A DNA stretch of 64,000 nucleotides, taken from Flagellimonas amoyensis. Lineage in GTDB: Bacteria > Bacteroidota > Bacteroidia > Flavobacteriales > Flavobacteriaceae. The position numbers and the translations under genes were made by a program. Positions within the stretch are counted from its first letter, which is position 1, and the number at the start of each line of letters is the position of its first letter. The notes below the pieces were generated by a model. The model was not told the origin of the DNA. It saw nothing but the letters and a program-made list of their open reading frames with translations, and did not search any database. The stretch lies in contig NZ_QBUK01000004.1 of the NCBI RefSeq assembly GCF_003058265.1, positions 248,001-312,000 on the forward strand, in the 5' to 3' direction. Below, in pieces: positions 9,523-22,048 of this stretch.

Positions 9523-10242
9523 TTACTTTCTACGGCGTGGTTTTTTGCCACCTTCTTGTTTACCGCCTTTTGTTCCTTGAGCCTTGGACAATCCTACCAA
9601 TGGGGAAAGTTCTCTTTTTCCATAGACCTCTCCTTTCATGATCCACACTTTGATTCCCAATCTACCATAGGTAGTGTGGGCTTCCTGTAGTGAGTAATCC
9701 ACATCGGCACGGAAAGTGGACAATGGAATCCTTCCTTCTTTGTAGGACTCGGAACGCGCCATCTCGGCACCGTTCAAACGTCCTGAGATTTGGATCTTGA
9801 TTCCTTCGGCATTCATACGGATTGCAGCTGCAATCGCCATTTTGATGGCTCTTCTGTATGAAATCCTGCTCTCGATCTGTCTTGCCACACTGGCAGCGAC
9901 CAAATTGGCATCAAGCTCCGGTCTCTTTATTTCATGGATATTGATCTGGACCTCTTTGTTGGTGATCTTCTTAAGCTCTTCCTTAAGTTTATCCACCTCT
10001 TGCCCACCTTTACCGATGATGATACCAGGTCTTGCCGTGGTAATGGTAATGGTGATCAGCTTCAAAGTCCTTTCAATGATCACTCTGGACACGCTGGCCT
10101 TGGCCAAACGCGCATGAACGTACTTTCTTATTTTATCATCCTCAGCCAGCTTATCGCCGTAATCGTTTCCTCCGTACCAGTTGGATTCCCATCCTCTGAT
10201 AATTCCTAAGCGATTTCCTATTGGATTGGTCTTCTGTCCCAT
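9523..10242 (-). CDS. rpsC: Ribosomal protein uS3
   Basis: Small-subunit protein uS3 at the mRNA entry tunnel. Its 239 residues contain an N-terminal type II KH domain with [19 protein letters not shown] near 75-93, and a C-terminal domain with [21 protein letters not shown] split over the conserved helix. The C-terminal tail is very basic ([14 protein letters not shown]). It is 10 bp after rplV. Confidence 0.98.
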   Translation of the reverse strand: MGQKTNPIGNRLGIIRGWESNWYGGNDYGDKLAEDDKIRKYVHARLAKASVSRVIIERTLKLITITITTARPGIIIGKGGQEVDKLKEELKKITNKEVQINIHEIKRPELDANLVAASVARQIESRISYRRAIKMAIAAAIRMNAEGIKIQISGRLNGAEMARSESYKEGRIPLSTFRADVDYSLQEAHTTYGRLGIKVWIMKGEVYGKRELSPLVGLSKAQGTKGGKQEGGKKPRRRK

Positions 10243-10252
10243 ATTCTATTTT

Positions 10253-10660
10253 CTAGCTTTGAACGTTGTTATTGGATTCCACGATCATGGTCACATGGTT
10301 GGAACGTTTTCTGATTCTATGGGCCCTTCCTTGGGGAGCGGGTCTCAAACGTTTCAACATGGTTCCTCCATCCACTCGGATTTCCTTGATATAAAGATCC
10401 GCATCCTCGATGCTGGCGTCCTCATTCTTGGCTTCCCAGTTGGCGATGGCGGAAAGCAACAGCTTTTCCAGTTTCCTGGATGCCTCCTTAGAGTTGAACC
10501 TTAGAATGGCCAATGCCAATTCCACTTGTTTTCCCCTTACCAAGTCAGCTACCAAACGCATCTTTCTTGGAGATGTAGGGCAATTGTTAAGCTTTGCAAT
10601 AGCAAGTTGCTTTTTTTCTTCCTTTAACCTTTCGGCCATTTGTCTTTTACGAACTCCCAT
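10253..10660 (-). CDS. rplV: Ribosomal protein uL22
   Basis: Large-subunit protein uL22, whose long beta hairpin lines the exit tunnel and is a macrolide-resistance locus in other bacteria. The 135 residues include [19 protein letters not shown] and the C-terminal [19 protein letters not shown] hairpin. An N-terminal extension of about 20 residues ([18 protein letters not shown]) precedes the core. It is 7 bp after rpsS. Confidence 0.97.
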   Translation of the reverse strand: MGVRKRQMAERLKEEKKQLAIAKLNNCPTSPRKMRLVADLVRGKQVELALAILRFNSKEASRKLEKLLLSAIANWEAKNEDASIEDADLYIKEIRVDGGTMLKRLRPAPQGRAHRIRKRSNHVTMIVESNNNVQS

Positions 10661-10667
10661 AGCTTAC

Positions 10668-10946
10668 TTACTTTTTACCTTTGTTTTTGGCTCCTGCGTG
10701 ACCTCGGAAAGATCGCGTAGGTGAAAATTCTCCAAGCTTGTGTCCTACCATGTTCTCAGTAACATAAACCGGAACGAATTGTTTTCCGTTGTGTACCGCG
10801 ATGGTCTGTCCCACAAAATCCGGGGTTATCATAGAGGCCCTAGACCATGTTTTGATAACTGTTTTCTTACCTGATTCTATATTAACCTGGACTTTCTTCT
10901 CCAAGCTATGATGAACGTATGGTCCTTTTTTTAATGAACGTGCCAT
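10668..10946 (-). CDS. rpsS: Ribosomal protein uS19
   Basis: Small-subunit head protein uS19, 92 residues. [39 protein letters not shown] and [17 protein letters not shown] are the three conserved blocks. It lies 12 bp after rplB. Confidence 0.98.
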   Translation of the reverse strand: MARSLKKGPYVHHSLEKKVQVNIESGKKTVIKTWSRASMITPDFVGQTIAVHNGKQFVPVYVTENMVGHKLGEFSPTRSFRGHAGAKNKGKK

Positions 10947-10958
10947 TTCCTTTTTCTT

Positions 10959-11783
10959 TTATTTCTTTCTACGTTCGATGATATATCTATTGGTATCCTT
11001 GGTCTTGGAACGGGTCCTGTAACCTTTTGCAGGAATACCGTTTCTAGATCTTGGGTGACCTCCGGAAGCCCTTCCTTCACCACCACCCATTGGGTGATCG
11101 ACAGGGTTCATGGCTACTGGTCTTGTTCTTGGTCTTCTACCCAACCATCTGCTTCTACCAGCTTTACCAGACACCAACAATTGGTGGTCGGAGTTGGAAA
11201 CCGCTCCGATGGTGGCCAAACAAGTAGCCAAGATCATACGGGTCTCTCCAGAAGGAAGCTTAATGGTAACGAATTTACCGTCCTTCGCCATCAACTGGGC
11301 AAAAGTACCGGCACTACGCGCCATAATGGCTCCTTGACCTGGTCGAAGTTCAATACAGGAAATAATGGTACCCAATGGAATCTCACCCAAAGGCAAGGCA
11401 TTTCCAATTTCGGGGGCAGAACCGGTACCAGAAGTTATCTTTTGGTCCACTTGCATCCCGTTTTGGGCAATCACATATCTTTTCTCACCATCAGCATATT
11501 CCACCAAGGCGATGAATGCAGTTCTGTTGGGATCGTACTGGATAGAGGCCACTGTGGCATCCACTCCCTGTTTGTCCCTTTTGAAATCGATAATACGATA
11601 TCTTCTTTTATGACCTCCACCTCTATGGCGCATGGTCATTTTTCCTTGACTGTTCCTACCACCTGTCTTTTTTAACGGAGCAAGCAAGCTTTTCTCCGGC
11701 TTATCAGTAGTGATCGCGTCAAATCCGTTCACTACTCTAAAACGCTGACCAGGGGTTATCGGTTTTAATTTTCTAACTGACAT
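10959..11783 (-). CDS. rplB: Ribosomal protein uL2
   Basis: Large-subunit core protein uL2, needed for subunit association and peptidyl transferase function. The 274 residues show the N-terminal OB/RNA-binding part ([19 protein letters not shown]) and the C-terminal SH3-like part ending in the signature [19 protein letters not shown], whose histidine lies close to the catalytic centre. It is 9 bp after rplW. Confidence 0.98.
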   Translation of the reverse strand: MSVRKLKPITPGQRFRVVNGFDAITTDKPEKSLLAPLKKTGGRNSQGKMTMRHRGGGHKRRYRIIDFKRDKQGVDATVASIQYDPNRTAFIALVEYADGEKRYVIAQNGMQVDQKITSGTGSAPEIGNALPLGEIPLGTIISCIELRPGQGAIMARSAGTFAQLMAKDGKFVTIKLPSGETRMILATCLATIGAVSNSDHQLLVSGKAGRSRWLGRRPRTRPVAMNPVDHPMGGGEGRASGGHPRSRNGIPAKGYRTRSKTKDTNRYIIERRKK

Positions 11784-11792
11784 TTCTCGTCT

Positions 11793-12083
11793 TTATAGAT
11801 TACTGTAAAAATCAATGATATCTCCTTCAGCAACATCTACGATCGCTTTTTTCATGGCATTGGTCTTACCATGCTGGATACCTGTTTTTGTATAGCGGCT
11901 CTTACGTGTAGGACCATAGTTCATAGTCCTCACTTTTTCCACTGAAACACCATAAGTAGCCTCTACTGCTTCCTTGATTTCCAACTTGTTGGCCTTAGGC
12001 TCAACATAGAAACCATAGCGATTGAAAAGCTCGCTGTCAGCAGTCATTTTTTCCGTAATGATCGGTTTTATCAACACACTCAT
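11793..12083 (-). CDS. rplW: Ribosomal protein uL23
   Basis: Exit-tunnel rim protein uL23, the docking point for trigger factor and SRP. It has 96 residues beginning MSVLIKPIITEKMT and containing YGFYVEPKANKLEIKEAVE and NYGPTRKSRYTKTG. It is 7 bp after rplD. Confidence 0.97.
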   Translation of the reverse strand: MSVLIKPIITEKMTADSELFNRYGFYVEPKANKLEIKEAVEATYGVSVEKVRTMNYGPTRKSRYTKTGIQHGKTNAMKKAIVDVAEGDIIDFYSNL

Positions 12084-12090
12084 GATGCTC

Positions 12091-12720
12091 TTATTTCTTT
12101 AGATTCGATTCAATTCCTTCCAAAGCACTCTCTGTCAATACTAGACTCTTAGCGTTAACTATATTGTAAGTATTTAATTGTGAGCTAGTTACAACTTCGG
12201 AACGTTCCAAATTACGCGACGACAAATATACGTTATTATTTGTATCACCCAACACTATCAGGGACTTTTTATTGTCGATGCCCAAAGAAGTAAGGAAAGC
12301 AACAAAATCCTTGGTCTTAGGCGCTTCGAAGTTGAAGTCTTCCACAACCACCAAAGCGTTCTCCTTGGACTTGAGGCTAAGGGCAGATTTTCTGGCCAAA
12401 CGCTTAAGCCCTTTGTTCAGTTTCTGGGTGTAGTCTTTTGGCCTAGGACCGAAGATTCTACCACCACCTCTGAAAACTGGGGATTTGATGCTACCAGCCC
12501 TTGCGGTACCGGTACCTTTTTGCTTTTTGATCTTACGTGTACTACCTGCAATCTCGGCCCTTTCCTTGGCTTTGTGCGTACCTTGTCTTTGATGGGCCAA
12601 ATATTGCTTCACATCCAAATAGATGGCATGCTGATTGGGCTCTATCGCAAAAACGTCGTCAGAAAGGTCTACCTTTCTTCCGGTTTCTTTTCCGTTGATA
12701 TCTAAAACTGCTACCTTCAT
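12091..12720 (-). CDS. rplD: Ribosomal protein uL4
   Basis: Large-subunit protein uL4, with a tunnel-reaching loop. In E. coli it also represses the S10 operon. The start is placed at ATG 12720 ([17 protein letters not shown], 209 residues), which overlaps the last base of the rplC stop codon. An in-frame 17-codon extension into rplC is not supported. The central loop contains [19 protein letters not shown] and [15 protein letters not shown]. Confidence 0.97.
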   Translation of the reverse strand: MKVAVLDINGKETGRKVDLSDDVFAIEPNQHAIYLDVKQYLAHQRQGTHKAKERAEIAGSTRKIKKQKGTGTARAGSIKSPVFRGGGRIFGPRPKDYTQKLNKGLKRLARKSALSLKSKENALVVVEDFNFEAPKTKDFVAFLTSLGIDNKKSLIVLGDTNNNVYLSSRNLERSEVVTSSQLNTYNIVNAKSLVLTESALEGIESNLKK

Positions 12721-13343
12721 TATTCCCACCTTTGAATAGTTACATATGCATTTTTGTGGCCAGGCACACATCCTTTTACAACCAAAAGGTTTTTCTCTGG
12801 GACCACTTTCAACACTCTCAAGTTTTGGACCGTTACTCGATCACCACCCATTCTACCGGCCATTTTCATTCCTTTGAAAACGCGGGCAGGATAGGATGCG
12901 GCACCGATGGAACCGGGAGCCCTCAACCTGTTGTGCTGACCGTGGGTCGCTTGACCTACCCCACCAAAACCATGGCGTTTAACAACACCTTGGAATCCTT
13001 TTCCTTTGGATGTGCCGACAACGTCAACAAACTCACCCTCCATGAAAATATCGACACCAACGGTATCGCCCAATTTGTATTCTCCTTCAAATCCTTGGAA
13101 TTCGATGACTTTTTTCTTGGGAGAAGCACCTGCTTTTTTAAAGTGACCTGTTTCGGCCTTGTTAGCACGTTTTTCTGCCTTGTCATCGAAACCTAGTTGA
13201 AGGGCACTGTACCCGTCCACCTCTTCGGTTCTGACTTGGGTAACCACGCATGGTCCAGCTTCAAGAACGGTACATGGAATGTTCTTTCCATTCTCGTCGA
13301 AGATGCTGGTCATACCGATTTTTTTACCTATTAACCCAGACAT
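12720..13343 (-). CDS. rplC: Ribosomal protein uL3
   Basis: Large-subunit assembly-initiating protein uL3, 207 residues. It begins [19 protein letters not shown] and carries [22 protein letters not shown] and [21 protein letters not shown] split across the conserved centre. It is separated from rpsJ by 210 bp, by far the largest gap in the cluster, and that gap holds a terminator-like structure, so transcription into rplC may be controlled separately. Confidence 0.98.
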   Translation of the reverse strand: MSGLIGKKIGMTSIFDENGKNIPCTVLEAGPCVVTQVRTEEVDGYSALQLGFDDKAEKRANKAETGHFKKAGASPKKKVIEFQGFEGEYKLGDTVGVDIFMEGEFVDVVGTSKGKGFQGVVKRHGFGGVGQATHGQHNRLRAPGSIGAASYPARVFKGMKMAGRMGGDRVTVQNLRVLKVVPEKNLLVVKGCVPGHKNAYVTIQRWE

Positions 13344-13394
13344 ATTTATTAATTATTAATTGATTACTCTTTTTATTTGCGCCAATTTCTCGGC

Positions 13395-13442
13395 AAAAAA
13401 ATTGGGTCAAGAAAAGAATTCTGCTCTGACCCAGATTTTTTT
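13395..13442 (-). terminator. Intrinsic terminator / attenuator hairpin in the rpsJ-rplC spacer
   Basis: In transcript orientation the core stem is TGGGTCA pairing with TGACCCA across a 17-nt loop. It is extended by A-run/T-run pairs with one bulged C and ends in a run of seven T. This is the layout of a Rho-independent terminator, yet it sits inside an essential operon, 52 bp upstream of the rplC start. It is therefore more likely an attenuator than a full stop. Confidence 0.65.
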
Positions 13443-13455
13443 CTTTCTCCGTTTT

Positions 13456-13475
13456 TCCCTGACCATCGTCAGAGA
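13456..13475 (-). promoter_or_regulatory. Hairpin upstream of the rplC attenuator, candidate competitor stem
   Basis: In transcript orientation TCTCTGAC pairs with GTCAGGGA around a GATG loop (8 bp, one G-U). The same CTCTGAC can pair perfectly over 7 nt with GTCAGAG in the left arm of the downstream terminator. The two folds exclude each other, as in classical attenuators. Function is inferred. Confidence 0.45.
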
Positions 13476-13553
13476 CATGTACTTTGTAAGTCTTAAGTGT
13501 TAAGTTGAAAGCTATAATCACTTCACAACCTAAAACTCAATACTTAAAATTTA

Positions 13554-13859
13554 TCAGACCTTGATCTCAACCTCAACACCACTGGGAAGCTCAAGCTTCA
13601 TAAGGGCGTCGATGGTCTTTGATGAAGAGCTATAGATATCCAACAATCTCTTGTAAGAGCTCAGTTCGAACTGCTCCCTTGATTTTTTGTTCACGTGAGG
13701 TGAACGCAAAACGGTGAATATCTTCTTGTTGGTGGGCAACGGAATGGGTCCGGTTACCACAGCACCAGTTGTCTTTACTGTTTTCACGATCTTCTCAGCA
13801 GATTTGTCCACCAAATTGTGATCGTAAGACTTCAATTTTATTCTGATTTTTTGACTCAT
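13554..13859 (-). CDS. rpsJ: Ribosomal protein uS10
   Basis: Small-subunit protein uS10, 101 residues, also the NusE transcription-antitermination partner. The conserved stretch is [20 protein letters not shown], followed by [19 protein letters not shown] and GVEVEIKV. It is 12 bp after fusA, so the str and S10 clusters are directly joined with no tuf gene between them. Confidence 0.98.
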   Translation of the reverse strand: MSQKIRIKLKSYDHNLVDKSAEKIVKTVKTTGAVVTGPIPLPTNKKIFTVLRSPHVNKKSREQFELSSYKRLLDIYSSSSKTIDALMKLELPSGVEVEIKV

Positions 13860-13871
13860 CTTGCTGAATTA

Positions 13872-15998
<2,127 letters not shown>

Positions 15999-16006
15999 TG
16001 TACTGA

Positions 16007-16483
16007 TTAGAATCTAAAGTGTGAGAATGCTTTATTGGCCTCGGCCATTTTGTGTGTATCTACTCTTTTCTTCACTGCCGCGCCTTCTTCTTTGGCTGCA
16101 GCCAAAATCTCAGAAGCCAATTTTTGGGCCATGGATTTCTCATTACGCTTTCTAGAGTAATTGATCAACCACTTCATGGCAGTGGATATCTTTCTGTCAG
16201 GACGGATCTGCATCGGAATCTGGAAGGTAGCACCTCCAACTCTTCTACTGCGAACCTCAACGTGGGGCATTACATTGGAAAGGGCATCTTTCCATAGCTC
16301 CAAAGCTGTTTTTTCCTCGTCCGTTTTCTTCTCGTCAACGATATCGATCGCATCATAGAAAATCTTGAATGCAATCGACTTTTTACCATCCCACATCATC
16401 ATGTTCACAAAACGTGTCACAAGCTGATCGTTAAATCTTGGGTCTGGCAACAATGGTCTTTTCTTTGCCTGCTTTTTTCTCAT
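16007..16483 (-). CDS. rpsG: Ribosomal protein uS7
   Basis: Small-subunit head assembly protein uS7, 158 residues. It starts [19 protein letters not shown] and contains [18 protein letters not shown] and ALKWLI-like sequence [19 protein letters not shown]. In E. coli S7 represses the str operon. Spacing is 19 bp from rpsL. Confidence 0.98.
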   Translation of the reverse strand: MRKKQAKKRPLLPDPRFNDQLVTRFVNMMMWDGKKSIAFKIFYDAIDIVDEKKTDEEKTALELWKDALSNVMPHVEVRSRRVGGATFQIPMQIRPDRKISTAMKWLINYSRKRNEKSMAQKLASEILAAAKEEGAAVKKRVDTHKMAEANKAFSHFRF

Positions 16484-16502
16484 CGCTTCTTCTTAAAGTT
16501 GA

Positions 16503-16877
16503 TTACTTTTTAGGACGCTTAGCACCATACTTCGAGCGACGCTGTGTTCTACCGGCAACACCGGCAGTATCCAACGCACCGCGAACGATATGGTATCGAA
16601 CACCAGGCAAATCCTTTACTCTTCCGCCCCTTACCAATACTATCGAGTGCTCTTGGAGGTTGTGACCTTCACCAGGGATGTAAGCGTTCACCTCTTTACC
16701 GTTGGTCAACCTTACCCTTGCAACTTTACGCATTGCAGAGTTTGGTTTCTTCGGTGTAGTGGTGTACACACGCGTACAAACCCCTCTTCGTTGAGGACAC
16801 GAATCCAAAGCAGCCGATTTACTCTTCTTGGTAATCGTGGCCCTTCCTTTTCGTACTAATTGTGAAATTGTTGGCAT
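16503..16877 (-). CDS. rpsL: Ribosomal protein uS12
   Basis: Decoding-centre protein uS12, 124 residues, and first gene of the block. [18 protein letters not shown] and [20 protein letters not shown] carry the two lysine loops whose mutation gives streptomycin resistance in other species. Both have the wild-type lysines. A well-formed promoter and a leader hairpin lie directly upstream. Confidence 0.98.
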   Translation of the reverse strand: MPTISQLVRKGRATITKKSKSAALDSCPQRRGVCTRVYTTTPKKPNSAMRKVARVRLTNGKEVNAYIPGEGHNLQEHSIVLVRGGRVKDLPGVRYHIVRGALDTAGVAGRTQRRSKYGAKRPKK

Positions 16878-16902
16878 TAAATTTCTTTTAAAAACTGAAT
16901 AA

Positions 16903-16917
16903 CCCTCATTTTGAGGG
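16903..16917 (-). promoter_or_regulatory. Leader hairpin of the str operon
   Basis: CCCTCA/TGAGGG with a 3-nt loop forms a perfect 6-bp stem. It lies immediately after the predicted transcription start of the rpsL promoter, so it would be the very 5' end of the long ribosomal transcript. It might protect the mRNA end or bind a ribosomal protein. That role is inference. Confidence 0.5.
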
Positions 16918-16920
16918 CTG

Positions 16921-16951
16921 CAAATGTAGTGATATTTCGGAATAATTCAAA
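16921..16951 (-). promoter_or_regulatory. Bacteroidota promoter driving rpsL and the ribosomal block
   Basis: On the minus strand TTTG (16951-16948), 19 bp of spacer, then TACATTTG (16928-16921) gives a perfect match to the Bacteroidota consensus TTTG-N19-TAnnTTTG. The start codon of rpsL is 43 bp downstream. This is the only clear promoter for the whole 32-gene block. Confidence 0.8.
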
Positions 16952-17393
<442 letters not shown>

Positions 17394-20300
17394 ATGAGAA
17401 CAAAACTTAATGGATTGTTAACGCTATTATTGGCGTTTATTGTGCAAATATCCTTTGCACAGGACAAAACGATCACGGGTACTGTCACGGATGCCAATGG
17501 CCTCCCGCTACCCGGGGTCAATATTGTTGTTGAAGGGACCTCCACTGGTACCCAAACAGATTTTGACGGAAACTATGTCATCAGTGCAAGTCAAGGTCAA
17601 ATATTGCTCTATACTTATATAGGGCAAAAAACAGCGAAAAGAACTGTTGGCTCCACAAATGTGGTCAATGTTCAAATGGAAGAGGACACTCAAGCTCTGG
17701 ATGAGGTCGTTGTCACCGCAGTAGGTATTAGCAGAAGTGAAAAACAACTGGGCTACAATGTACAAACTGTAAAAGCAGAGGCCATTGCCTCCAAACCTAA
17801 TGCTGACTTGGTCAACTCTTTATCTGGTACTACGTCTGGTGTACAGATTGTGAATTCCTCAGGAGAAGCAGGAGCTTCAACTTTCATCACAATAAGGGGT
17901 TCCGCATCTATCACAGGTAACAACCAGCCTTTGTATGTAGTCAATGGTATGCCCATTCAAAGTGGAGGCGGAAATAGTGGTGTTGGGGGAGTAAATACAT
18001 CCAACAGGTCTATTGATATCAACCCTGATGATATTGAATCCATCTCCATATTGAAAGGTGGTGCCGCCACGGCTCTTTATGGTGTACGTGCAGCCAATGG
18101 CGCCGTCATCATCACAACCAAGAGCGGTAAAAACCTATCCCAACGAAAAATTGAACTACACACTTCCATCGGCTTTGACAAAATAACCCAAGTGCCCGCC
18201 ATGCAAAAAACCTTTGCACAAGGAAACAATGGTTCATGGGCGTCTGGAAATCAATTCACTTGGGGGCCTAAAATAGCAGATTTGGAATATGACGGAGACC
18301 CAACTTACATGTGGGACCCTAAAGGAAGATTAGTCCCTGTAGGTACTGGAAATGGCACTCCTGCTGAGTATTATGACCCTTACGACTTTTTTCAAACAGG
18401 AATAAACACCAATAACAGATTCAGCATTGCCAACGGGAACGAACAAGGCAACTACTATTTTTCCCTATCTAATCTAGAACAAGAAGGTGTTATCCCCAAC
18501 AATGAATTCGGTAGAACAACACTGCGCTTGAACGCCACCACTAAAATATCAGATAAAATCACTTTTGGAGCTGATATGGCCTATACAAATTCACGCGCCA
18601 CACAGATTCAAAAAGGTTCCAACGTTTCGGGTATCATGCTTGGTCTAGTCCGTACAGCATCAACTTTTGACAACAGTGCCGGTTATGAGTTCCCTGACGG
18701 CACACAAAGGAACTATAGGAATGGAGGAGGGTATGACAACCCATATTGGACTGCAAACAACATTGCCTTTGAAGAAGATGTTAATCGTTTTGTTGGAAAC
18801 ATTAACTTCAATATCGAGGTGGCAGATTACTTCAACATTAGCTACAATGGTGGTGTAGACTGGTACAATAGGAGATATACCGACAAATTCAAAATTGGAT
18901 CAAGGGCTCAGCCTACAGGATACTTAGGAGAGTATCAAAACTATAGTGGGATTTTCAATTCTGACTTGTTGTTCAACTTTAACACTGATGTTTCCGACTC
19001 TTTCAATGTTCAGTTTACTGTAGGTAACAACTTGTACAAAACATTCAACCGTTTCCTTTTTGGAGATGCAACCGGACTGGAGATACCTGATTTTTATCAA
19101 TTGAGCAATTCCAGCAACAATACTACAAGCACAGGTGAATCCAGCTATCGTACCATAGCCGTTTTTGGTGACTTACAGCTATCTTTCTGGGATATGCTTT
19201 TCCTTGGATTTACCGGTCGTAATGATTGGTCAACAACAATGCCACAACAAAACCAATCAGCTTTTTATCCTTCGGCCAGCTTAGGCTTTGTATTCACAGA
19301 ATTGGAAGGACTTAAAAACAATTCCATCCTAAGCTATGGTAAATTAAGAGCTTCAGCTGCTCGTACTGCAAACATTGCAGGCCCATACAACACCTCTAAT
19401 TATTTCTCTGCCGCTGGTACTGCTGATGGCTGGACAAATGGAGTGAACTTTCCATACCAAGGACAAACAGGTTTTGCAGTGCAAAATGGCCTAGGTAACC
19501 CCAACCTAAAACACGAAACCCAGGATACTTGGGAAGTTGGTGTCGACCTAAGGTTCCTAAACAATAGAATTGGTCTTGACTTCACTTATTTTGAAAACAT
19601 AAACAAAGACCTGTTGATGTCTGTTCCAATCGCACCTTCTTCCGGTTTCACCTCTGTGTTCCAAAATGCAGCTAGCATGGAATCTAAAGGTATAGAGATC
19701 AGTTTGAATGCTACACCAATAAAAACAAATGATTTTTCATGGGATTTCTTGGCCAACTTCACACAGTTCACCAATGTCGTGACCGGTCTTGCAGATGGCG
19801 TAGATAACGTATTCTTGGGTGGTTTTACAGTACCACAGGTAAGAGCTGTTGTAGGCGCTGAATATCGAAGCATCTTTGGTTTTGACTGGTATAGAGATGC
19901 AAGTGGAAATGTATTGATTAACGACGATCCGTCTGACAGCTACAGAGATGGCTATCCAATGCCAGATGAGAGAGAGATGGTTCCCATTGGCGATTTTAAT
20001 CCAGACTGGACTGCAAACATGACAAACAATATACGCTTTAAAAATGCATCTCTCTCCTTTTTGATTGATGTCAAAAAAGGTGGTATGATGTACAATGGAA
20101 CCGCTTTCGCCATGAATTACTTTGGTACTTCAAAAGCGACAGAAAACAGAGAGGTATACTACACCCCCGAAGGTGCCATTGATTACTCCCAAACCCCCGC
20201 AGAAAACATAAAAGTGTTTGATGGGGTATATGGACATGTGGATTCTGATGGCAACCCTGTATCTTCTGGGGTAACCAATGTCACTCCCGTTGTTGAGGAT

Positions 20301-20600
20301 GAAGCTTGGTTCAAAGGATTCGGAAGTAACTTTGGTGGCGGTCCTTCAGTGGCTGCAATGGAACCTGCCGATTGGGTAAGACTTAGAGACGTAACATTGG
20401 CCTATGACTTCCCTGAAATCATGAAGGGTATCGATAATCTCCAAATTTACGTTTCTGGTAGAAATTTGTGGATAGACACACCATACAAAGGTGTAGATCC
20501 TGAAACAAGTCTTAATGGGGCCTCAAATGCCCAAGGGATGGATTATTTTAACAGCCCTGGGATAAAATCCTATTTGATGGGCGTAAAACTCACATTTTAA
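17394..20600 (+). CDS. SusC/RagA-type TonB-dependent outer-membrane transporter
   Basis: Outer-membrane barrel that imports a ligand bound by its SusD lid, powered by TonB. It has 1068 residues. A signal peptide spans 1-22 (ending QISFA before QDKTI). A carboxypeptidase-regulatory-like domain lies at about 26-97 (ITGTVTDANGLPLPGVNI, then TDFDGNYVIS). The TonB/plug boundary has LDEVVVTAVG near 102-111, followed by the plug with VNGMPIQSGGG and ILKGGAATALYGVRAANGAV. The barrel ends in a strand closing with VKLTF, a typical terminal aromatic. It is the first gene of a three-gene operon with susD (38 bp downstream). No degradative enzymes are encoded nearby, so the substrate cannot be read from context. 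Confidence 0.95.
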   Translation: MRTKLNGLLTLLLAFIVQISFAQDKTITGTVTDANGLPLPGVNIVVEGTSTGTQTDFDGNYVISASQGQILLYTYIGQKTAKRTVGSTNVVNVQMEEDTQALDEVVVTAVGISRSEKQLGYNVQTVKAEAIASKPNADLVNSLSGTTSGVQIVNSSGEAGASTFITIRGSASITGNNQPLYVVNGMPIQSGGGNSGVGGVNTSNRSIDINPDDIESISILKGGAATALYGVRAANGAVIITTKSGKNLSQRKIELHTSIGFDKITQVPAMQKTFAQGNNGSWASGNQFTWGPKIADLEYDGDPTYMWDPKGRLVPVGTGNGTPAEYYDPYDFFQTGINTNNRFSIANGNEQGNYYFSLSNLEQEGVIPNNEFGRTTLRLNATTKISDKITFGADMAYTNSRATQIQKGSNVSGIMLGLVRTASTFDNSAGYEFPDGTQRNYRNGGGYDNPYWTANNIAFEEDVNRFVGNINFNIEVADYFNISYNGGVDWYNRRYTDKFKIGSRAQPTGYLGEYQNYSGIFNSDLLFNFNTDVSDSFNVQFTVGNNLYKTFNRFLFGDATGLEIPDFYQLSNSSNNTTSTGESSYRTIAVFGDLQLSFWDMLFLGFTGRNDWSTTMPQQNQSAFYPSASLGFVFTELEGLKNNSILSYGKLRASAARTANIAGPYNTSNYFSAAGTADGWTNGVNFPYQGQTGFAVQNGLGNPNLKHETQDTWEVGVDLRFLNNRIGLDFTYFENINKDLLMSVPIAPSSGFTSVFQNAASMESKGIEISLNATPIKTNDFSWDFLANFTQFTNVVTGLADGVDNVFLGGFTVPQVRAVVGAEYRSIFGFDWYRDASGNVLINDDPSDSYRDGYPMPDEREMVPIGDFNPDWTANMTNNIRFKNASLSFLIDVKKGGMMYNGTAFAMNYFGTSKATENREVYYTPEGAIDYSQTPAENIKVFDGVYGHVDSDGNPVSSGVTNVTPVVEDEAWFKGFGSNFGGGPSVAAMEPADWVRLRDVTLAYDFPEIMKGIDNLQIYVSGRNLWIDTPYKGVDPETSLNGASNAQGMDYFNSPGIKSYLMGVKLTF

Positions 20601-20638
20601 ATCTCTCCCCTATGAAACTTATTATAAGCAATATAATC

Positions 20639-22030
20639 ATGAAAAGGAATAATATAAAAAATATAGCAAGAACTCTTTTGTTCTGTTCCCTTATTGTATT
20701 TCTTGCAGGATGCGAAAGAAATACAGATTGGATAGACGAAGGATTGAATGTCGACCCGGATTCTCCAGCCGATGTGCCAATGAAATTATTGTTACCTGCC
20801 ATTCAACAAGAAATGGGATATAATCTAGTTGGAAACAATACGGCAAGGACCAACAATATATGGACCCAACACTTTGACGGGGTTTCTAGGCAAGCATATA
20901 CTGAAGCTAGGTACCAATTAACCCCTGCTGACGTAAATAACGTATGGGGCTCAATTTATGCCTCAATGCTGATCAACTCTCAGTTGATTATTGAGAAATC
21001 AAAAACAGAAGGACAAGAGTCCCCTCATTATGCTGGCGTTGCTCAAGTACTTCAGGCAACCACCCTTGGCATAACTACTGACCTTTTTGGGGACATCCCT
21101 TATTCTGAGGCTTTAAAAGGTTCAGAGAATATCTTGAGGCCAATATATGATTCCCAGGAGTCTATTTACAACAATATTTTCGCTTTGTTGGATGACGCCT
21201 TGACCAATTTAAACAGCCCTACCAACGTTCTTGATGTAGAAGGAGATGTCTGTTTTGGAGGAGATATTGACAATTGGATAAAAGCCGCCAATTCAATAAA
21301 GGCTCGACACTACCTACAATTATCAAATCAATTGGGCAATCAGGCCTATACATTGGCACTAGCGGCTCTCCAAAACGGTTTCACATCCAATGCCGATGAT
21401 TTTCTAGTTCCTTTTGAAGATGCCAACAGAAACCCACTGTTCCAATTCATGGAACAAAGGACAGATATTCGTATGGCATCAACATTTGTAGACCTTCTTA
21501 TAGCTAGTGATGACCCTAGGCTACCATTCTATGTTGCAGAAAATGGTGATGGAGAATTTGTTGGAAGTGTCATTGGAAGTCAGAATGAGTCCGCTTCATG
21601 GCCTGGTGATTATATAGCAGGTCCATCTGCATCAGTTCCCATGATGACCTATTCCGAACTTAAATTCATTGAAGCAGAAGCTAGGTTTGTACTAGGACAG
21701 GCTGGCGCGCAAGAGGCATATGAAGATGCTGTTGCCGCTTCAGTTCTTAGAGTTACTGGTGAAGCCAACACTGCTTGGTTGGATGCAAACATTAATGGTG
21801 ACCCAGTTACCCTTGAAAAAATTATCCAACAAAAATATATAGATGGTGTTGCAACAAACCAACCTTATGCCGATTGGAGAAGAACTGGGCTACCTGTTAT
21901 AGCATTGCATCCTGATGCTGTCATTTCCAATATCCCAACAAGATTCCCCTATGCTCAGTCAGAAATTGACAACAACAGGGAAAATGTGCCTTCTGTCACG
22001 ATTTCGGATAAACTTTGGTGGGATCAATAA
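20639..22030 (+). CDS. SusD/RagB-family surface lipoprotein
   Basis: Surface-exposed substrate-binding lid of the SusCD transporter. The start chosen, ATG 20639, gives a clean lipoprotein signal ending LAGC (Cys25). An in-frame ATG at 20612 would add nine hydrophobic residues. The 463-residue product resembles the SusD-like_2 group: NVWGSIYASMLINSQLIIEK, then an alpha-helical TPR-like core (TTLGITTDLFGDIPYSEAL) and a C-terminus ending DKLWWDQ. It directly follows susC and precedes a second lipoprotein. Ligand unknown. Confidence 0.92.
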   Translation: MKRNNIKNIARTLLFCSLIVFLAGCERNTDWIDEGLNVDPDSPADVPMKLLLPAIQQEMGYNLVGNNTARTNNIWTQHFDGVSRQAYTEARYQLTPADVNNVWGSIYASMLINSQLIIEKSKTEGQESPHYAGVAQVLQATTLGITTDLFGDIPYSEALKGSENILRPIYDSQESIYNNIFALLDDALTNLNSPTNVLDVEGDVCFGGDIDNWIKAANSIKARHYLQLSNQLGNQAYTLALAALQNGFTSNADDFLVPFEDANRNPLFQFMEQRTDIRMASTFVDLLIASDDPRLPFYVAENGDGEFVGSVIGSQNESASWPGDYIAGPSASVPMMTYSELKFIEAEARFVLGQAGAQEAYEDAVAASVLRVTGEANTAWLDANINGDPVTLEKIIQQKYIDGVATNQPYADWRRTGLPVIALHPDAVISNIPTRFPYAQSEIDNNRENVPSVTISDKLWWDQ

Positions 22031-22048
22031 AATATTAAAAAGACTATT

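Noticed and set aside
13324-13521. A 65-codon open frame in the rpsJ-rplC spacer overlapping the rplC start.
   Set aside because: It overlaps rplC, crosses the terminator hairpin, has low-complexity composition and no recognisable family. The structured-RNA explanation fits better.
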